From Bacteroidota bacterium (GTDB taxonomy: Bacteria; Bacteroidota; Bacteroidia; Bacteroidales; UBA7960), in contig RECE01000326.1 of assembly GCA_007694165.1 (NCBI GenBank), forward strand, positions 25,758 through 89,757: a DNA stretch of 64,000 nucleotides, in the 5' to 3' direction. Below, piece after piece: positions 1-10,653 of the stretch (positions are counted from its first letter, which is position 1; each line of letters begins with the position of its first letter). Made by a program: the position numbers and the translations under genes. Below the pieces are notes generated by a model. That model saw nothing but the letters and a program-made list of their open reading frames with translations. It was not told the DNA's origin and made no database searches.

Positions 1-1004
1 GTCCATACATAGAATTTGCCTTCTTCCCCTTCGCTGTCAGCATCCAGGGCAGAATAAAAGGTTCCGGAGGGGCTGGTAAGTTCTCTTTTGACAAATGCAA
101 TGGACTCTTCCACCACCTGCCTGTAAATCTGCAGGGGGTTTGTTTTGTAAGCTTTGGCATACAGGCTTATGAGTTGTGCATTGTCGTAGAGCATTTTCTC
201 AAAATGGGGCACTTTCCAGTTTTCATCAACAGAATACCGTGCAAAACCACCTCCAGCCTGATCATAGATGCCACCCATGGCCATTTTGGTCAGGGTCAAC
301 TCAACTGCCTTTGCAGCATCTTTGGCCTGGGGGTTCTGCTGATGGTAGTGAAGTAAAAATTCAAAGACAGCAGGCAACGGAAATTTCGGTGCTCCCATGG
401 TACCCCCTTCATTCATGTCGATGTTTTGAGAGATGCCCCGGGCCATTTTGTTTGTGACATCTGCAGAAAACCCTTTGTCCTTTTTGTCGGTTAAAGGTAA
501 AATACTGTTTTGTGCCAGTCCTTCTGTAAGTTTTTCAGCCTGCTCTTCCAAATCACTGTGCTGATGAACAAAGAGTTCATGGATTCGGATAAGGATGCTT
601 TTCCATTGATCTCTGGGAAAGTAGGTTGCTCCCCAGAAAGGCCTGCCGTCGGGCAAGGCAAAGCAGTTCAGGGGCCATCCACCCCTCTGCGATATCAACT
701 GCACGGCGTTCATGTAAAGATGATCAATGTCTGGTCTTTCTTCCCTGTCCACTTTTATGCAAACAAAATGGTCATTCATCAACCTGGCCACCTCATGATC
801 TTCAAAGGATTCCTTTTCCATAACATGACACCAGTGACAGGCCGAATAACCAATGCTTATCAGGAGGGGTTTGTTTTCGGTTTTAGCTTTATCAAGGGCC
901 TCCGGACCCCATGGGTACCAGTCGACCGGATTGTACAAATGTTGTAAAAGATAGGGGCTTGTTTGTCCCTTGAGATGATTTTCCTTAAGATTGAATTCCG
1001 ACAT
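1..1004 (-). CDS. Thioredoxin-domain protein, YyaL/DUF255 (spermatogenesis-associated 20) family, N-terminal part, truncated by window edge
   Basis: Minus-strand reading from ATG at 1004 gives [41 protein letters not shown]...[21 protein letters not shown], the family signature. Overlaps the next gene's 3' end by 20 bp. Confidence 0.9.
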   Translation of the reverse strand, partial: MSEFNLKENHLKGQTSPYLLQHLYNPVDWYPWGPEALDKAKTENKPLLISIGYSACHWCHVMEKESFEDHEVARLMNDHFVCIKVDREERPDIDHLYMNAVQLISQRGGWPLNCFALPDGRPFWGATYFPRDQWKSILIRIHELFVHQHSDLEEQAEKLTEGLAQNSILPLTDKKDKGFSADVTNKMARGISQNIDMNEGGTMGAPKFPLPAVFEFLLHYHQQNPQAKDAAKAVELTLTKMAMGGIYDQAGGGFARYSVDENWKVPHFEKMLYDNAQLISLYAKAYKTNPLQIYRQVVEESIAFVKRELTSPSGTFYSALDADSEGEEGKFYVW

Positions 1005-1824
1005 ATTTCTCACTTATTTCCCAAAGCCTGTCGGCAACATCTTGCCTTAGTGCCTGTGGGGCGGGTTTTTTACTTTTTGATTTGGCGAAATACTCACCAC
1101 TGACATTTTCAACCTGTGGTGATGTGGCCAGGTATAGGGTTGTTTGGGCTCCTTTCCGGGGGGATATCATGAAGAGGCTCATGATGCTCATGAGGAGATT
1201 AGGCATCTTGTCAAAAAGGTTGGTGGAAACCACTCCAGGGTGGAGGCAATTGGCTGTCACACCTGTTCCTTTGAGTTTTTGCGAAAGCTTTTTGGTAAAA
1301 AGAATATTGGCCAGCTTCGACTGGGCGTACGAACCCAGGCTTGAGAATTTCTTTTCATATTCCAAATCAGTAAAATTAATTTTACCCTGTTTGTGCGCAT
1401 CACTGGCTACGTTTACGATGCGAGCAGGAGCACTTCCCTTTAGGGTCTCAAGCAGCAAATTTGTGAGCAGAAAAGGGGCAAGGTGGTTGACCGCAAAATT
1501 TCTCTCGATTCCGTCTTCTGTCAGGTTTCTTTTGGTTTCCCAGATACCGGCATTGTTGATCAGAATATGAAGCTGCTTGTATTTCTTTTTAAATGCTGTT
1601 GCAAACTCCCTGATGGAGGCAAAAGATGCAAGGTCACAGTGCATAAAATCCAGTTTGGCGTGGGGCGTTTGCTCAAGAATTTCGTCTTTCAGAATATCCC
1701 CCTTTAAAGAATCGCGAATGGGCAATATCAGAACTGCGCCTGCCCTGGCAAGTTCTAAGGCTGTCTCTCTGCCGATACCTGAAGTGGCACCGGTAATAAT
1801 GCAAATTTTTTCTTTTATTTCCAT
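985..1824 (-). CDS. Short-chain dehydrogenase/reductase (retinol dehydrogenase-like)
   Basis: [12 protein letters not shown] and YAQSK motifs of the SDR fold. Confidence 0.92.
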   Translation of the reverse strand: MEIKEKICIITGATSGIGRETALELARAGAVLILPIRDSLKGDILKDEILEQTPHAKLDFMHCDLASFASIREFATAFKKKYKQLHILINNAGIWETKRNLTEDGIERNFAVNHLAPFLLTNLLLETLKGSAPARIVNVASDAHKQGKINFTDLEYEKKFSSLGSYAQSKLANILFTKKLSQKLKGTGVTANCLHPGVVSTNLFDKMPNLLMSIMSLFMISPRKGAQTTLYLATSPQVENVSGEYFAKSKSKKPAPQALRQDVADRLWEISEKYVGIQS

Positions 1825-2033
1825 AATGGTTTGTATGTAAAAAATGCTTTGCTATTTAGCGTTTTGAAAAGGTTTATGCTGACATCTTAACCGATGCCGG
1901 CTTTGCTTTGTTCAAGTTTTCCAGGGTGGAGTTAAGTAATTAAACATTTTTAATATAATCGGTTTGGATAAGTAGTGTTTGCGTTTAAACAAAGAGATTG
2001 GAATGTCGTTAAAAGGTAAGTTATTTCTAATTT

Positions 2034-3197
2034 ATGCGAAAAATGGTATTTGTAATTTTCTATACAATAGTGCTGTCAATTTACCTGGCAGTCAATTATT
2101 ATATTTACATGAGGGGCATGCAGGCATTGCCTGACGGCTCCATGATGAAATCTATAATGCCTTATCTCTTCTGGGGATTGGCAGCAACTTACGTGGCTGG
2201 TCGTTTTCTTGAACGCTTTTACCTGTCCATTGCCAGTGATATACTGGTATGGGCCGGATCCTTCTGGCTGGCTGCCATGTTGTATTTTTTCCTTGCCCTG
2301 GTTTTGATTGACTTGCTGCGGCTTATAAACAATTTCATTCCTTTTTTCCCGGCCTTTATTTCTTCAAATTATGAAAAGTTTAAACTTATGTTGTTTTCAG
2401 GGCTTGCCATCACGGTTCTGTTCACAATAATTGCAGGGCATATCAACACCCTTTACCCGGTAGTGCGGACTATGGATGTGCATATAGCAAAACAAGCCAA
2501 TGGAATGAAAGAGTTGAATGTGGTAATGATGTCTGACATTCATTTGGGTACGTTAATCGGTAACGGGCATTTTGAAAAGATAGTGCAGAAGGTGCAAGGG
2601 TTGGAGCCAGATATAATATTTCTTGCTGGAGATGTGCTGGACGAGGACCTTGAGCCGGTTTTAAGGCAAAATATCGGGCAGACACTTCAAAAGTTGAGTG
2701 CGCCTCTGGGGGTATATGCCGTAATGGGTAATCATGAATACATTGGAGGTGCTGAGCCTGCGTATAACTATCTCAAAAAGCATGGATTGAAAATAATACG
2801 GGATAGTGTGATAAAAATTGAAGATAGCTTTTACATTATCGGTCGGGAGGACAGGGATAAACCACGGTTTGCCGGGCGAGAACGACTTCCCCTGGATGAG
2901 CTTGTTGCAATGGCTGACGCAGATTATCCTCTCATTTTACTGGATCACCAGCCTTACTATCTGGAAGAGGCTGCTGCCCTTGGAGTAGATTTGCAGTTCT
3001 CCGGACATACACATCATGGCCAGATGTGGCCACTTAACTATATTACATCAGCCATTTATACCATTAGCAGGGGCTATGGCAAAATTGACAATATGCATGT
3101 ATACGTTTCTAATGGAGTGGGAACCTGGGGGCCGCCGGTGAGAGTTGGTAACAGGCCTGAAATCATTCAAATGCGCGTAAGATTTGGTGAAGATTAA
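2034..3197 (+). CDS. Membrane-anchored metallophosphoesterase
   Basis: N-terminal TM helices, then MSDIHLG, GDVLDE, GNHEY and SGHTHHGQ metallophosphoesterase motifs. Confidence 0.93.
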   Translation: MRKMVFVIFYTIVLSIYLAVNYYIYMRGMQALPDGSMMKSIMPYLFWGLAATYVAGRFLERFYLSIASDILVWAGSFWLAAMLYFFLALVLIDLLRLINNFIPFFPAFISSNYEKFKLMLFSGLAITVLFTIIAGHINTLYPVVRTMDVHIAKQANGMKELNVVMMSDIHLGTLIGNGHFEKIVQKVQGLEPDIIFLAGDVLDEDLEPVLRQNIGQTLQKLSAPLGVYAVMGNHEYIGGAEPAYNYLKKHGLKIIRDSVIKIEDSFYIIGREDRDKPRFAGRERLPLDELVAMADADYPLILLDHQPYYLEEAAALGVDLQFSGHTHHGQMWPLNYITSAIYTISRGYGKIDNMHVYVSNGVGTWGPPVRVGNRPEIIQMRVRFGED

Positions 3198-3206
3198 AAT
3201 GGAATG

Positions 3207-3497
3207 TTAATCCTCTTCGTAATACCCCTCTTGCGATTTCCTCTTTTTATTCTTTTTCTTTTTTCTCCAGGAGCTGAATCTTTCGGTTAGGTCTCTGATT
3301 CTTTTGTAGACGTTTTGCGCTACTTCAAACCCATAAGTTATTCGAGAGAACAGGGAGGGTATGGTGAACAAGTTTTCAATGGAATGGAAATTTTCCATCA
3401 ATCGGTTTTCGGCTAAGAGCATTTCATAACGAAGTCGCTCTTTTTCAAGTTTTATGTCGTTGAATGAGCTTAATTTGTTAAATCGCCTTGTGTCCAT
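3207..3497 (-). CDS. Small hypothetical protein with basic C-terminus
   Basis: 96-aa ORF in line with and same strand as the following holin-family and YtxH genes. Confidence 0.6.
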   Translation of the reverse strand: MDTRRFNKLSSFNDIKLEKERLRYEMLLAENRLMENFHSIENLFTIPSLFSRITYGFEVAQNVYKRIRDLTERFSSWRKKKKNKKRKSQEGYYEED

Positions 3498-3517
3498 GTG
3501 GTGGTGCAGTTAGGTTT

Positions 3518-3895
3518 TTAAGATTTGGGCGTTTTTTCATCATCGTCATCTTTGAAGAATACAGTGACAAGGTATCGGATAATGATTCTGTTGAAAATCC
3601 GGGGTTTGAAGAAAAAGAAAACAAATCCGAGAAAAAGGTAGAAGCCTCCCACGATCAGTAATCCAAGCTCATAGCTTTCCAGAAGCTTGCCCAAATAAAG
3701 GACTCCTGCTCCTGAGAAGAACAATATAGCCAGTGAGAAAAATAATATCGCTGCGCTGATGGTTACGAAAACAGTGAGTGCTTTGGCTAATTTCTGGAAT
3801 GCCAAAAGGATATACAAGGATAGCTTTGCCTCCAGATACAAAAGTAAATTATCCTTTATCTCGGAAATGTTTTCAAAAAATGATTTTTTTTCCAT
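3518..3895 (-). CDS. Phage holin family / DUF1469-like membrane protein
   Basis: Two hydrophobic helices in a 125-aa protein; gene order YtxH - holin family - small protein. Confidence 0.65.
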   Translation of the reverse strand: MEKKSFFENISEIKDNLLLYLEAKLSLYILLAFQKLAKALTVFVTISAAILFFSLAILFFSGAGVLYLGKLLESYELGLLIVGGFYLFLGFVFFFFKPRIFNRIIIRYLVTVFFKDDDDEKTPKS

Positions 3896-3962
3896 TTAAA
3901 AGTCATTAGAATATTTTGACTTGTTTGGTAAGTACTGCCTTAAATATCAGACTCAAAACTTC

Positions 3963-4208
3963 TTAAGCGTCTTCAACTTTTTTGAACCTTGTTTTTGCGT
4001 CATTGGCCAGGTCCTGAACATAACCTTTCATTTCGTCCATTTTCTCGCTCACTTTCGCGCTGACTTCTTTGCTGATCTCTTCAGTTTTTTTCTTGATTTC
4101 CTTACGGGTTTCTTCACCTTTTTTGGGCGCAAACAAGATTCCTGCTGCAACGCCTACAGCTGCTCCTACAATAAAGCCAACCAAGGCTTTTCCTGTTGAT
4201 TTATCCAT
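3963..4208 (-). CDS. YtxH domain-containing protein
   Basis: ALVGFIVGAAVGVAAGILFAPKKGEETRKEIKKK: glycine-rich TM followed by a charged coiled coil, typical of YtxH. Confidence 0.88.
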   Translation of the reverse strand: MDKSTGKALVGFIVGAAVGVAAGILFAPKKGEETRKEIKKKTEEISKEVSAKVSEKMDEMKGYVQDLANDAKTRFKKVEDA

Positions 4209-4558
4209 AGTTTTAAAATTTAAAAGTTAAACAATAATTTAAACAAACACGTGGTATTTGTCGCTGAAAATTTATTTTTGTAAGTCAACCAAAGGTAGCT
4301 AAAAAATGCACTCTTTCCAACTGGTTGATGCTCTTTTTTCTTGTTTCTATGATTAATTAACGAGTTTATATGTATTTTGTTTAGTTTTAATCCCCATTAT
4401 TTTATTTTTGTTCTATATTCCTGCTCTCTTTTTGGGTTGGAGCTCTGCAGCCTATATCTTTTTTTTGTTAAACTAACATATATGCTTATTTTTACTGCCC
4501 TGTATTGTATAGCGGGTGCAGGAAAAAAATCAACAAATTTAATCTGAAACAAATTCTG

Positions 4559-5044
4559 ATGAAGCCAATACAAGTTCCCTTTCAAATACTAGAAATTGAA
4601 GATTTAGGGGAGTTATCTCCTGAAGAGCAAAAGCTGATTGAGTATTCCCGAAATATGACTGATAATGCTTATGCTCCCTATTCCGGGTTCTTCGTTGGAG
4701 CGGCCATTTTGCTGGAAAATGGAGAGATTATCAAAGGTAGTAATCAGGAAAATGCAGCCTATCCCAGCGGATTGTGTGCCGAAAGGGTGGCAATTTTTTC
4801 TGCTTCGGCCAATTATCCCGGCGTGAAAATTAAAACAATAGCTGTGAGTGCCAGATCTGATAAACATTTGGTGGATTACCCGGTCTCTCCCTGTGGCGCA
4901 TGCCGGCAGGTATTGGTAGAGTACGAGTTCAATCAGAAGGAATCCATCAAATTGCTTCTGAGCGGCATATCTGGCAAGGTTTATTTAATCGATAAAGTCC
5001 GTGATTTGTTGCCGTTTTCTTTTACAGCCGAGGATTTAGGCTAA
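4559..5044 (+). CDS. cdd: Cytidine deaminase
   Basis: NAYAPYSGFFVGAAI, CAERVAI and PCGACRQV zinc-binding motifs. Internal ATG at 4559 preferred over 4505. Confidence 0.94.
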   Translation: MKPIQVPFQILEIEDLGELSPEEQKLIEYSRNMTDNAYAPYSGFFVGAAILLENGEIIKGSNQENAAYPSGLCAERVAIFSASANYPGVKIKTIAVSARSDKHLVDYPVSPCGACRQVLVEYEFNQKESIKLLLSGISGKVYLIDKVRDLLPFSFTAEDLG

Positions 5045-5205
5045 TTCGGGGGTAAACCACTTAAACATTTGACAATCTTCCATGTTTAATTTGTTGAAAC
5101 ATGCAGGAGGAAGCCCTGTATAGAGCAGGTGCAATTTTTATACTGGCTGGTTTATATATTTGCGGATAGTGTAAAAAAATAACGAACCATTTCAATTGTA
5201 TTTTT

Positions 5206-6090
5206 ATGTATAAGCAAAAAACAATTTTCGTATGTATATGGGTTGCGCTGCTTTTTTTTAGTACTGTTACCCTGTCAGCCCAGGATTTAAGAGCATACCA
5301 GATATTTGACAAGGACGGTAAGACCGTTGATTTTGAAACTATGTTTCAGTATGCCTCGCAAACCGAAGTTGTCCTTTTTGGGGAGCTACACAACAACCCT
5401 ATCGGACACTGGTTGCAATTGGAACTTACCCTGGCCCTTCATGCTGTAAAACAGGAAAATCTTGTGCTTGGAATGGAAATGTTTGAAGCTGACAATCAGT
5501 TGCTTATTGATGAATACTTCTCCGGATTGATCGCAGAGAGGAATTTTGTAGCCGAAGCCCGGGTATGGAATAATTACAGTACAGACATAAAACCGCTGGT
5601 GGAGTTTGCCAGAGAAAATGGACTAATGCTAGTGGCTACCAATGTTCCACGGCGATACGCTGCTTTGGTTAACAGGGAAGGTTTTGAAGGGCTCGAAAAA
5701 TTAAGTGTTGAAGCCCGGTCGTTTGTGGCTCCGCTACCTGTAGCTTATGATCCCGACCTGCCCGGCTATAGGGCGATGCTTGAAATGACAGGCATGCCCG
5801 CCCATACCAGCGAAAACTTTCCCAAAGCGCAGGCCATCAAAGATGCCACCATGGCTCATTTTATACTTGCAGGTTTTTCTCCCGGAAACATTTTTATCCA
5901 TTTCCACGGTGCGTATCATTCCAACAATTATGAAGGGATTGTGTGGTACCTGCGCAATGAGCAGCCCGAATTGCAACTTGTTACCATTAGCACGGTTGAG
6001 CAACAGCAGGTGGAAACTCTGGATGAAAGTAATATCGGAATTGCAGATTTTATCATTGCGGTTCCTGAAACAATGACCAAAACCTATTAA
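5206..6090 (+). CDS. ChaN family (haem-binding uptake, Tiki superfamily-like) lipoprotein
   Basis: VVLFGELHNNPIGHWLQLEL and GMEMFEADNQ motifs; N-terminal signal sequence. Confidence 0.88.
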   Translation: MYKQKTIFVCIWVALLFFSTVTLSAQDLRAYQIFDKDGKTVDFETMFQYASQTEVVLFGELHNNPIGHWLQLELTLALHAVKQENLVLGMEMFEADNQLLIDEYFSGLIAERNFVAEARVWNNYSTDIKPLVEFARENGLMLVATNVPRRYAALVNREGFEGLEKLSVEARSFVAPLPVAYDPDLPGYRAMLEMTGMPAHTSENFPKAQAIKDATMAHFILAGFSPGNIFIHFHGAYHSNNYEGIVWYLRNEQPELQLVTISTVEQQQVETLDESNIGIADFIIAVPETMTKTY

Positions 6091-6123
6091 ACAGAATTCC
6101 TGAGAATCGTCTCATTCTGCTTT

Positions 6124-7263
6124 TTAACCCTTTTGCCTGTCGTTCATCATATCAAGAAGCATGTCCACCGTCTGATTTACCGATGATTGTTTTTCCGGCA
6201 GCGGCAATCCTTGCATGCTTTTGGCGTCATTAATGTATTCATCAATCTTGTGCGCGTCATTCTGTGGCAAGGCGGATATGTAGCCCAGGTCATGCAGATG
6301 ACGGGCAAGATATTCCTGCTCAGTTTGGCCCGGAGTAGGTATCATCACTGCTTTTTTCCCAAATACAGACAAGTCCATTACCGAACTGTATCCCGATCTG
6401 CAAATCACAATTTCACTGTTCTTTATGCACCACGCCATCACTTTGGTTGGGGCATGATCATAAAAAATATGGTTTCCTGTTTTTGAAGGTTCACTGTTTC
6501 CGGGCAACCCCCTGAACCAAACTACCGTGTCTTTTTGCAACTGTGCTTTTAGTATATTTTCCAGAATGCTACGCTGTGGTTCGGGGCCGGAAAGGATAAC
6601 CAGGATGAAATTCTCAGGCATACCCGCAGGGGCATAGTTGTGGGGTAAAGTGACATCTGAGAACCTGCTTAGTATACCTGTAAAATGCAGATTGGAAAGA
6701 GATGTTTTGTGCGAGAGGCTGCCCGAAAGACCGGGCTCTGCATAAGTGTCGGGTACAAGGCAAAGATCAAAGGTTTTAATAAACGAATGGTTAATCCGGT
6801 TAATTACTTTTTCGAGCCATTGAATGCTTCGCGGCAATTTTATCTGAAGCTGATGGGTAACAAAAACGGACAAAACTTTTTTTGAGCTCATACCGTATCG
6901 ATTGTCAGAAATGATAATGTCCGGTTTAAGATTCCTAACCAGTGTGGCCGTAATTTTTTTTTCCTGCCATACTGCCCATGCTATTGCCGGCATTTGCATC
7001 GCCATTTTGCCCACCATCGAACCTCCTTTCGGGTAGCTTATTTCGGGTCCTTTGAAACAAATAAATTCTATCTTGTCAGAAAACTCATTGGTAAGTAAGC
7101 GGAGAGGCCCCCCCGATGAAACGACCGTTATCCGGCAGCCTCTTTCAAGAAAGAGGCTTATTAACGGGATCATCCTGCTTGCATGTCCAAGTCCCCAGTT
7201 GAGAGGGCAAATCAATATATGAGGGCGTGGTGACATAAAATACATTTTCTCCTTGTAAGGCAA
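6124..7263 (-). CDS. Glycosyltransferase (MurG/UDP-GlcNAc transferase-like)
   Basis: WGLGHASRMIPLISLFLERGCRITVVSSGG and a C-terminal CRSGYSSVMDLSVFGKKAVMIPTPGQTEQEYLA nucleotide-sugar site. Start may be internal (7236 or 7245). Confidence 0.82.
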   Translation of the reverse strand: MPYKEKMYFMSPRPHILICPLNWGLGHASRMIPLISLFLERGCRITVVSSGGPLRLLTNEFSDKIEFICFKGPEISYPKGGSMVGKMAMQMPAIAWAVWQEKKITATLVRNLKPDIIISDNRYGMSSKKVLSVFVTHQLQIKLPRSIQWLEKVINRINHSFIKTFDLCLVPDTYAEPGLSGSLSHKTSLSNLHFTGILSRFSDVTLPHNYAPAGMPENFILVILSGPEPQRSILENILKAQLQKDTVVWFRGLPGNSEPSKTGNHIFYDHAPTKVMAWCIKNSEIVICRSGYSSVMDLSVFGKKAVMIPTPGQTEQEYLARHLHDLGYISALPQNDAHKIDEYINDAKSMQGLPLPEKQSSVNQTVDMLLDMMNDRQKG

Positions 7264-7463
7264 AGATCGAAAAGAAAGTCATACAATCAATGGCAAAATG
7301 TCTTTTAGGTTCACAAAAATATTTCATTCATGCAGTTTTGTTTTGAGAAAAATTCTATTTTTGAAGGTAAAAGTTGAATGATAGCAACATGGGTTGAGTT
7401 TTTCCATGCATGCTTTAAGATGCTTATTTCTTCAATGCTATAGATAGATAATCTTTAAAAATT

Positions 7464-9272
7464 ATGGAAAACAAAAATAATGGGGGTTATTTGAATATTT
7501 TTCACAGACTGAGGTTACTGCCAGGAATGGTTTTCACCCTGCTGTTTCTGACTTCAGTCCATGGACAGGATACTTTACATGTTAACAGCAATGTGCATAT
7601 TTTGCCGGGAGAAGTAATGGAAATACCCGCGGGTACTGTGGTCTGGTTTCATGGTTATTATCATTTTAATATAGAAGGCTCATTGATTGCAACAGGAACC
7701 GATAGTGCTCCCATTCTGTTTACAGCCGCCGATACTACAGGCTTGTGGGATACCCACACAAATACGGGTGGATGGAATGGTTTGCGTTTTAGTTCTTCTG
7801 ATAAAGGCACAAAAGAAGCCCCATCTCTTTTGCAAAACTGTATTTTTGAGTTTTCCAAGGCTTCAAAAGGAGATTTTCAGCATGGTGGAGCCATCAGTGT
7901 ATATGGTGAAAGGGATATATTAATAGAAGACTGTATGTTTTATCATAATTACGCCTACCGCATGGGTGGGGCTGTTTATTTGAACCGAAACAATGCCCAT
8001 ATTCACAACAGCAGGTTTGCATACAATACAGCACAGAATATGGAGTCGGAGGTCTGGGCCTATGGAGGCGGTATTGCAACCTACGAAAGCAGGGTGGTTA
8101 TTTCATGGTCGGAGTTTGAGTTTAACAGTGCCACAGGGATGGGTGGAGCGCTGAATTTTGAAAAATCTCATCCCACAGTTTACAATACAGTTATTAGCAA
8201 TAATTACGCTCCTTTGGGCGGTGGAGTCGGTGTTGTAAGAACCCTTTCTGCCAACCTGTTTTCTAATAATCTTATCATTGACAATACAGCATTGTTTTTC
8301 GGTGGGGGAATGGCCTTTGTTGATGGAAGTGTTATTGTCGCCAATACCAACATTCTCAATAACACATCAGCTTATGGAGGAGGTTTGTATTTTAATGAAA
8401 TCAGCTCTCCTGTTTTCTATAACAGCATTATACGGGGGAACAAAATGAATATGGAAGTTCCTAACCAGGTTTGGATTTTTGATGGTGTGTCGGGTCCTGA
8501 GTTTTATCATTGCAATATTGAGGGTGGGTTTGAGGATTTTTATGGTTCAGGGGGTGATGATTTCCAGGGGGTTTACCTTGACAATATTGATGAGGATCCA
8601 ATGTTTGAAAATCCGGAGTCTATGAACTTTTCACTTGCAGCAGGTTCACCTTGTATTGATGCCGGTTTGCACGATTCAGAGCAGGTAGGAATTTATCACT
8701 ATGATTTGGCCGGCAATGACAGGTTCAGCGGAATAAGGGTAGATATAGGTGCTTTTGAATTTCAGGATCCTTTTACCTATTACAGTTTAGTTATAGTTGC
8801 TGAAGGCCAGGGTGAAACCCATCCTCCTGCAGGAGAACATTTCTACAAGGAAAATGAACTGGTTACCCTTTCAGCTTCAGCACATGAAAACTGGATGTTT
8901 GAACACTGGATTACTCCACTGGGAAGTCAGGAGGAAGAAGAGATTCAAATCGAAATGCAAAGTGACTACAGTGTAACAGCAGTATTTTTGCCCTTAACAC
9001 ACATCCCGGAAGCTTCAGGCGGTTCTTTTTCTGTTTACCCGAATCCATTTACCAACAGGTTGGTTTTGCATTCTCCACTATTTTCCTCTGGCGAAGAGCT
9101 GGTGGTTCGTGTGGTTAATCTGTCAGGTGAGACGCTGCTGCATCATTCTGTTACGAATCAAAGGCACGGGTTTACATTGCCTCTTGATCTTTCTCATCTC
9201 ACATCAGGAATGTACTTGGTTGTAGTTGAGGGTTTTTCTGAAACGTACACATATAAAATTGTAAAAGAATAA
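7464..9272 (+). CDS. Right-handed beta-helix repeat protein with InlB-like repeat and T9SS type A sorting domain
   Basis: Repeating GGAxYxNxxxxxIxNSxFxxN rungs, VIVAEGQGETHPPAGEHFY...FEHWITP domain, C-terminal SVYPNPFTNRLVL...GMYLVVVEG. Confidence 0.9.
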   Translation: MENKNNGGYLNIFHRLRLLPGMVFTLLFLTSVHGQDTLHVNSNVHILPGEVMEIPAGTVVWFHGYYHFNIEGSLIATGTDSAPILFTAADTTGLWDTHTNTGGWNGLRFSSSDKGTKEAPSLLQNCIFEFSKASKGDFQHGGAISVYGERDILIEDCMFYHNYAYRMGGAVYLNRNNAHIHNSRFAYNTAQNMESEVWAYGGGIATYESRVVISWSEFEFNSATGMGGALNFEKSHPTVYNTVISNNYAPLGGGVGVVRTLSANLFSNNLIIDNTALFFGGGMAFVDGSVIVANTNILNNTSAYGGGLYFNEISSPVFYNSIIRGNKMNMEVPNQVWIFDGVSGPEFYHCNIEGGFEDFYGSGGDDFQGVYLDNIDEDPMFENPESMNFSLAAGSPCIDAGLHDSEQVGIYHYDLAGNDRFSGIRVDIGAFEFQDPFTYYSLVIVAEGQGETHPPAGEHFYKENELVTLSASAHENWMFEHWITPLGSQEEEEIQIEMQSDYSVTAVFLPLTHIPEASGGSFSVYPNPFTNRLVLHSPLFSSGEELVVRVVNLSGETLLHHSVTNQRHGFTLPLDLSHLTSGMYLVVVEGFSETYTYKIVKE

Positions 9273-9419
9273 GAAGGCAAGGTTTGCTGTGTTAGAAAAA
9301 CCCTGGTAAAAAGTACAAAGAGATAAACGTTTGTATAAAATTCCTTTGTATATTGTATAGGCTTTTTGGGGATACCTTAAGCCAACTGCAAAATGCTTGT
9401 CTAACGCAAACCTGAGTTT

Positions 9420-10583
9420 ATGAACTTCGTTTATTTTTCACCTCATTTTCCGCCCAACTATTATAATTTTTGCGTTGCCCTGAAAAGGTTTGGCGCCAAT
9501 GTACTTGGATTGGGTGATTTGCCATATGATGATCTTCGTCCCGAATTGAAAAATGCTTTTACGGAGTATTTTAAGGTCAATGACATGCACAACTATGATC
9601 AGTTGTTAAAAGCTATGGGTTACTTTACCTATAAGTATGGCAAAATAGACGGACTGGACTCCAATAACGAATATTGGCTTGAAACTGAAGCACGACTGCG
9701 TTCGGATTTTAATATTGACGGCATCAAAGAAGATCGGTTGGGGATAATCAAGCAAAAATCGAAAATGAAAGAGGTATTTAAGGCCGCAGGAGTGCCTGTT
9801 GCCAGGGGGAAAGTGCTTGATAATTATGATGATGCATTGGAATTTGTCCGGGAGGTGGGATATCCTGTGGTTGGGAAACCTGATATTGGTGTCGGAGCTG
9901 CCAACACCTTTAAAATAAACAACGATGAAGAATTGAAATTTTTCTTTGAGACCAGGCCTGATATCTCCTTTATCATGGAAGAATTTATCAAAGGAGACAT
10001 TGAATCCTTTGACGGGCTAACGGATGGTTGCGGAAATCTTGTGTTTTTCACAGGTCATGTTTATGATAGCGGTGTTATGGAGGTAGTGAATAATGATACC
10101 CATGTTTCATACTACTCCTTCAGAGATATTCCCAAAGATCTGGAGGAAGCGGGACGAAAGATTAGTAAAGCCTTTAAGTTAAAATCCCGGTTTTTCCATT
10201 TTGAGTTTTTCCGGTTGCACGATTCCCGAAAGCTGGTTGCTCTTGAGGTAAATATGCGTCCTCCCGGAGGGTTTACCACAGACATGTTTAATTATGCCTG
10301 TGATTTTGATATATACCAGGAGTGGGCCAATATAGTGATTAACAATAAAATTTCAGGTCCTTACGCAAGGAAGTATCACGTTTGCTATGTGAGCCGAAAG
10401 TTCAGCAAAAACTATGTGCATTCGCATGATGATGTTCTTGTGCGATACGGTTCAATGCTCGTACATCATGATTATGTGGCCGGAGCATTGGTTCCTGCTT
10501 TGGGAAATTATGGCTACATTTTAAGAGGAAAGGAGCTTGGGCCTGTGCTTGCTGCGCAAAAAGATATTCAGTTGATGCATTAA
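9420..10583 (+). CDS. ATP-grasp domain-containing protein of unassigned substrate
   Basis: GYPVVGKPDIGVGA, FIMEEFIKGDIESFDG and VALEVNMRPPGG ATP-grasp motifs. Confidence 0.87.
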   Translation: MNFVYFSPHFPPNYYNFCVALKRFGANVLGLGDLPYDDLRPELKNAFTEYFKVNDMHNYDQLLKAMGYFTYKYGKIDGLDSNNEYWLETEARLRSDFNIDGIKEDRLGIIKQKSKMKEVFKAAGVPVARGKVLDNYDDALEFVREVGYPVVGKPDIGVGAANTFKINNDEELKFFFETRPDISFIMEEFIKGDIESFDGLTDGCGNLVFFTGHVYDSGVMEVVNNDTHVSYYSFRDIPKDLEEAGRKISKAFKLKSRFFHFEFFRLHDSRKLVALEVNMRPPGGFTTDMFNYACDFDIYQEWANIVINNKISGPYARKYHVCYVSRKFSKNYVHSHDDVLVRYGSMLVHHDYVAGALVPALGNYGYILRGKELGPVLAAQKDIQLMH

Positions 10584-10653
10584 TTTCTGCTTGCAATATG
10601 CTTGTGTTTATTGTACGTGCTGGTTTTTTGTCTAAACATTCAGTTTTAAAGCT

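Noticed and set aside
3518-3895. Phage holin-like gene as sign of a prophage
   Set aside because: No integrase, terminase, capsid, tail or lysin genes nearby; neighbours are YtxH and housekeeping genes.
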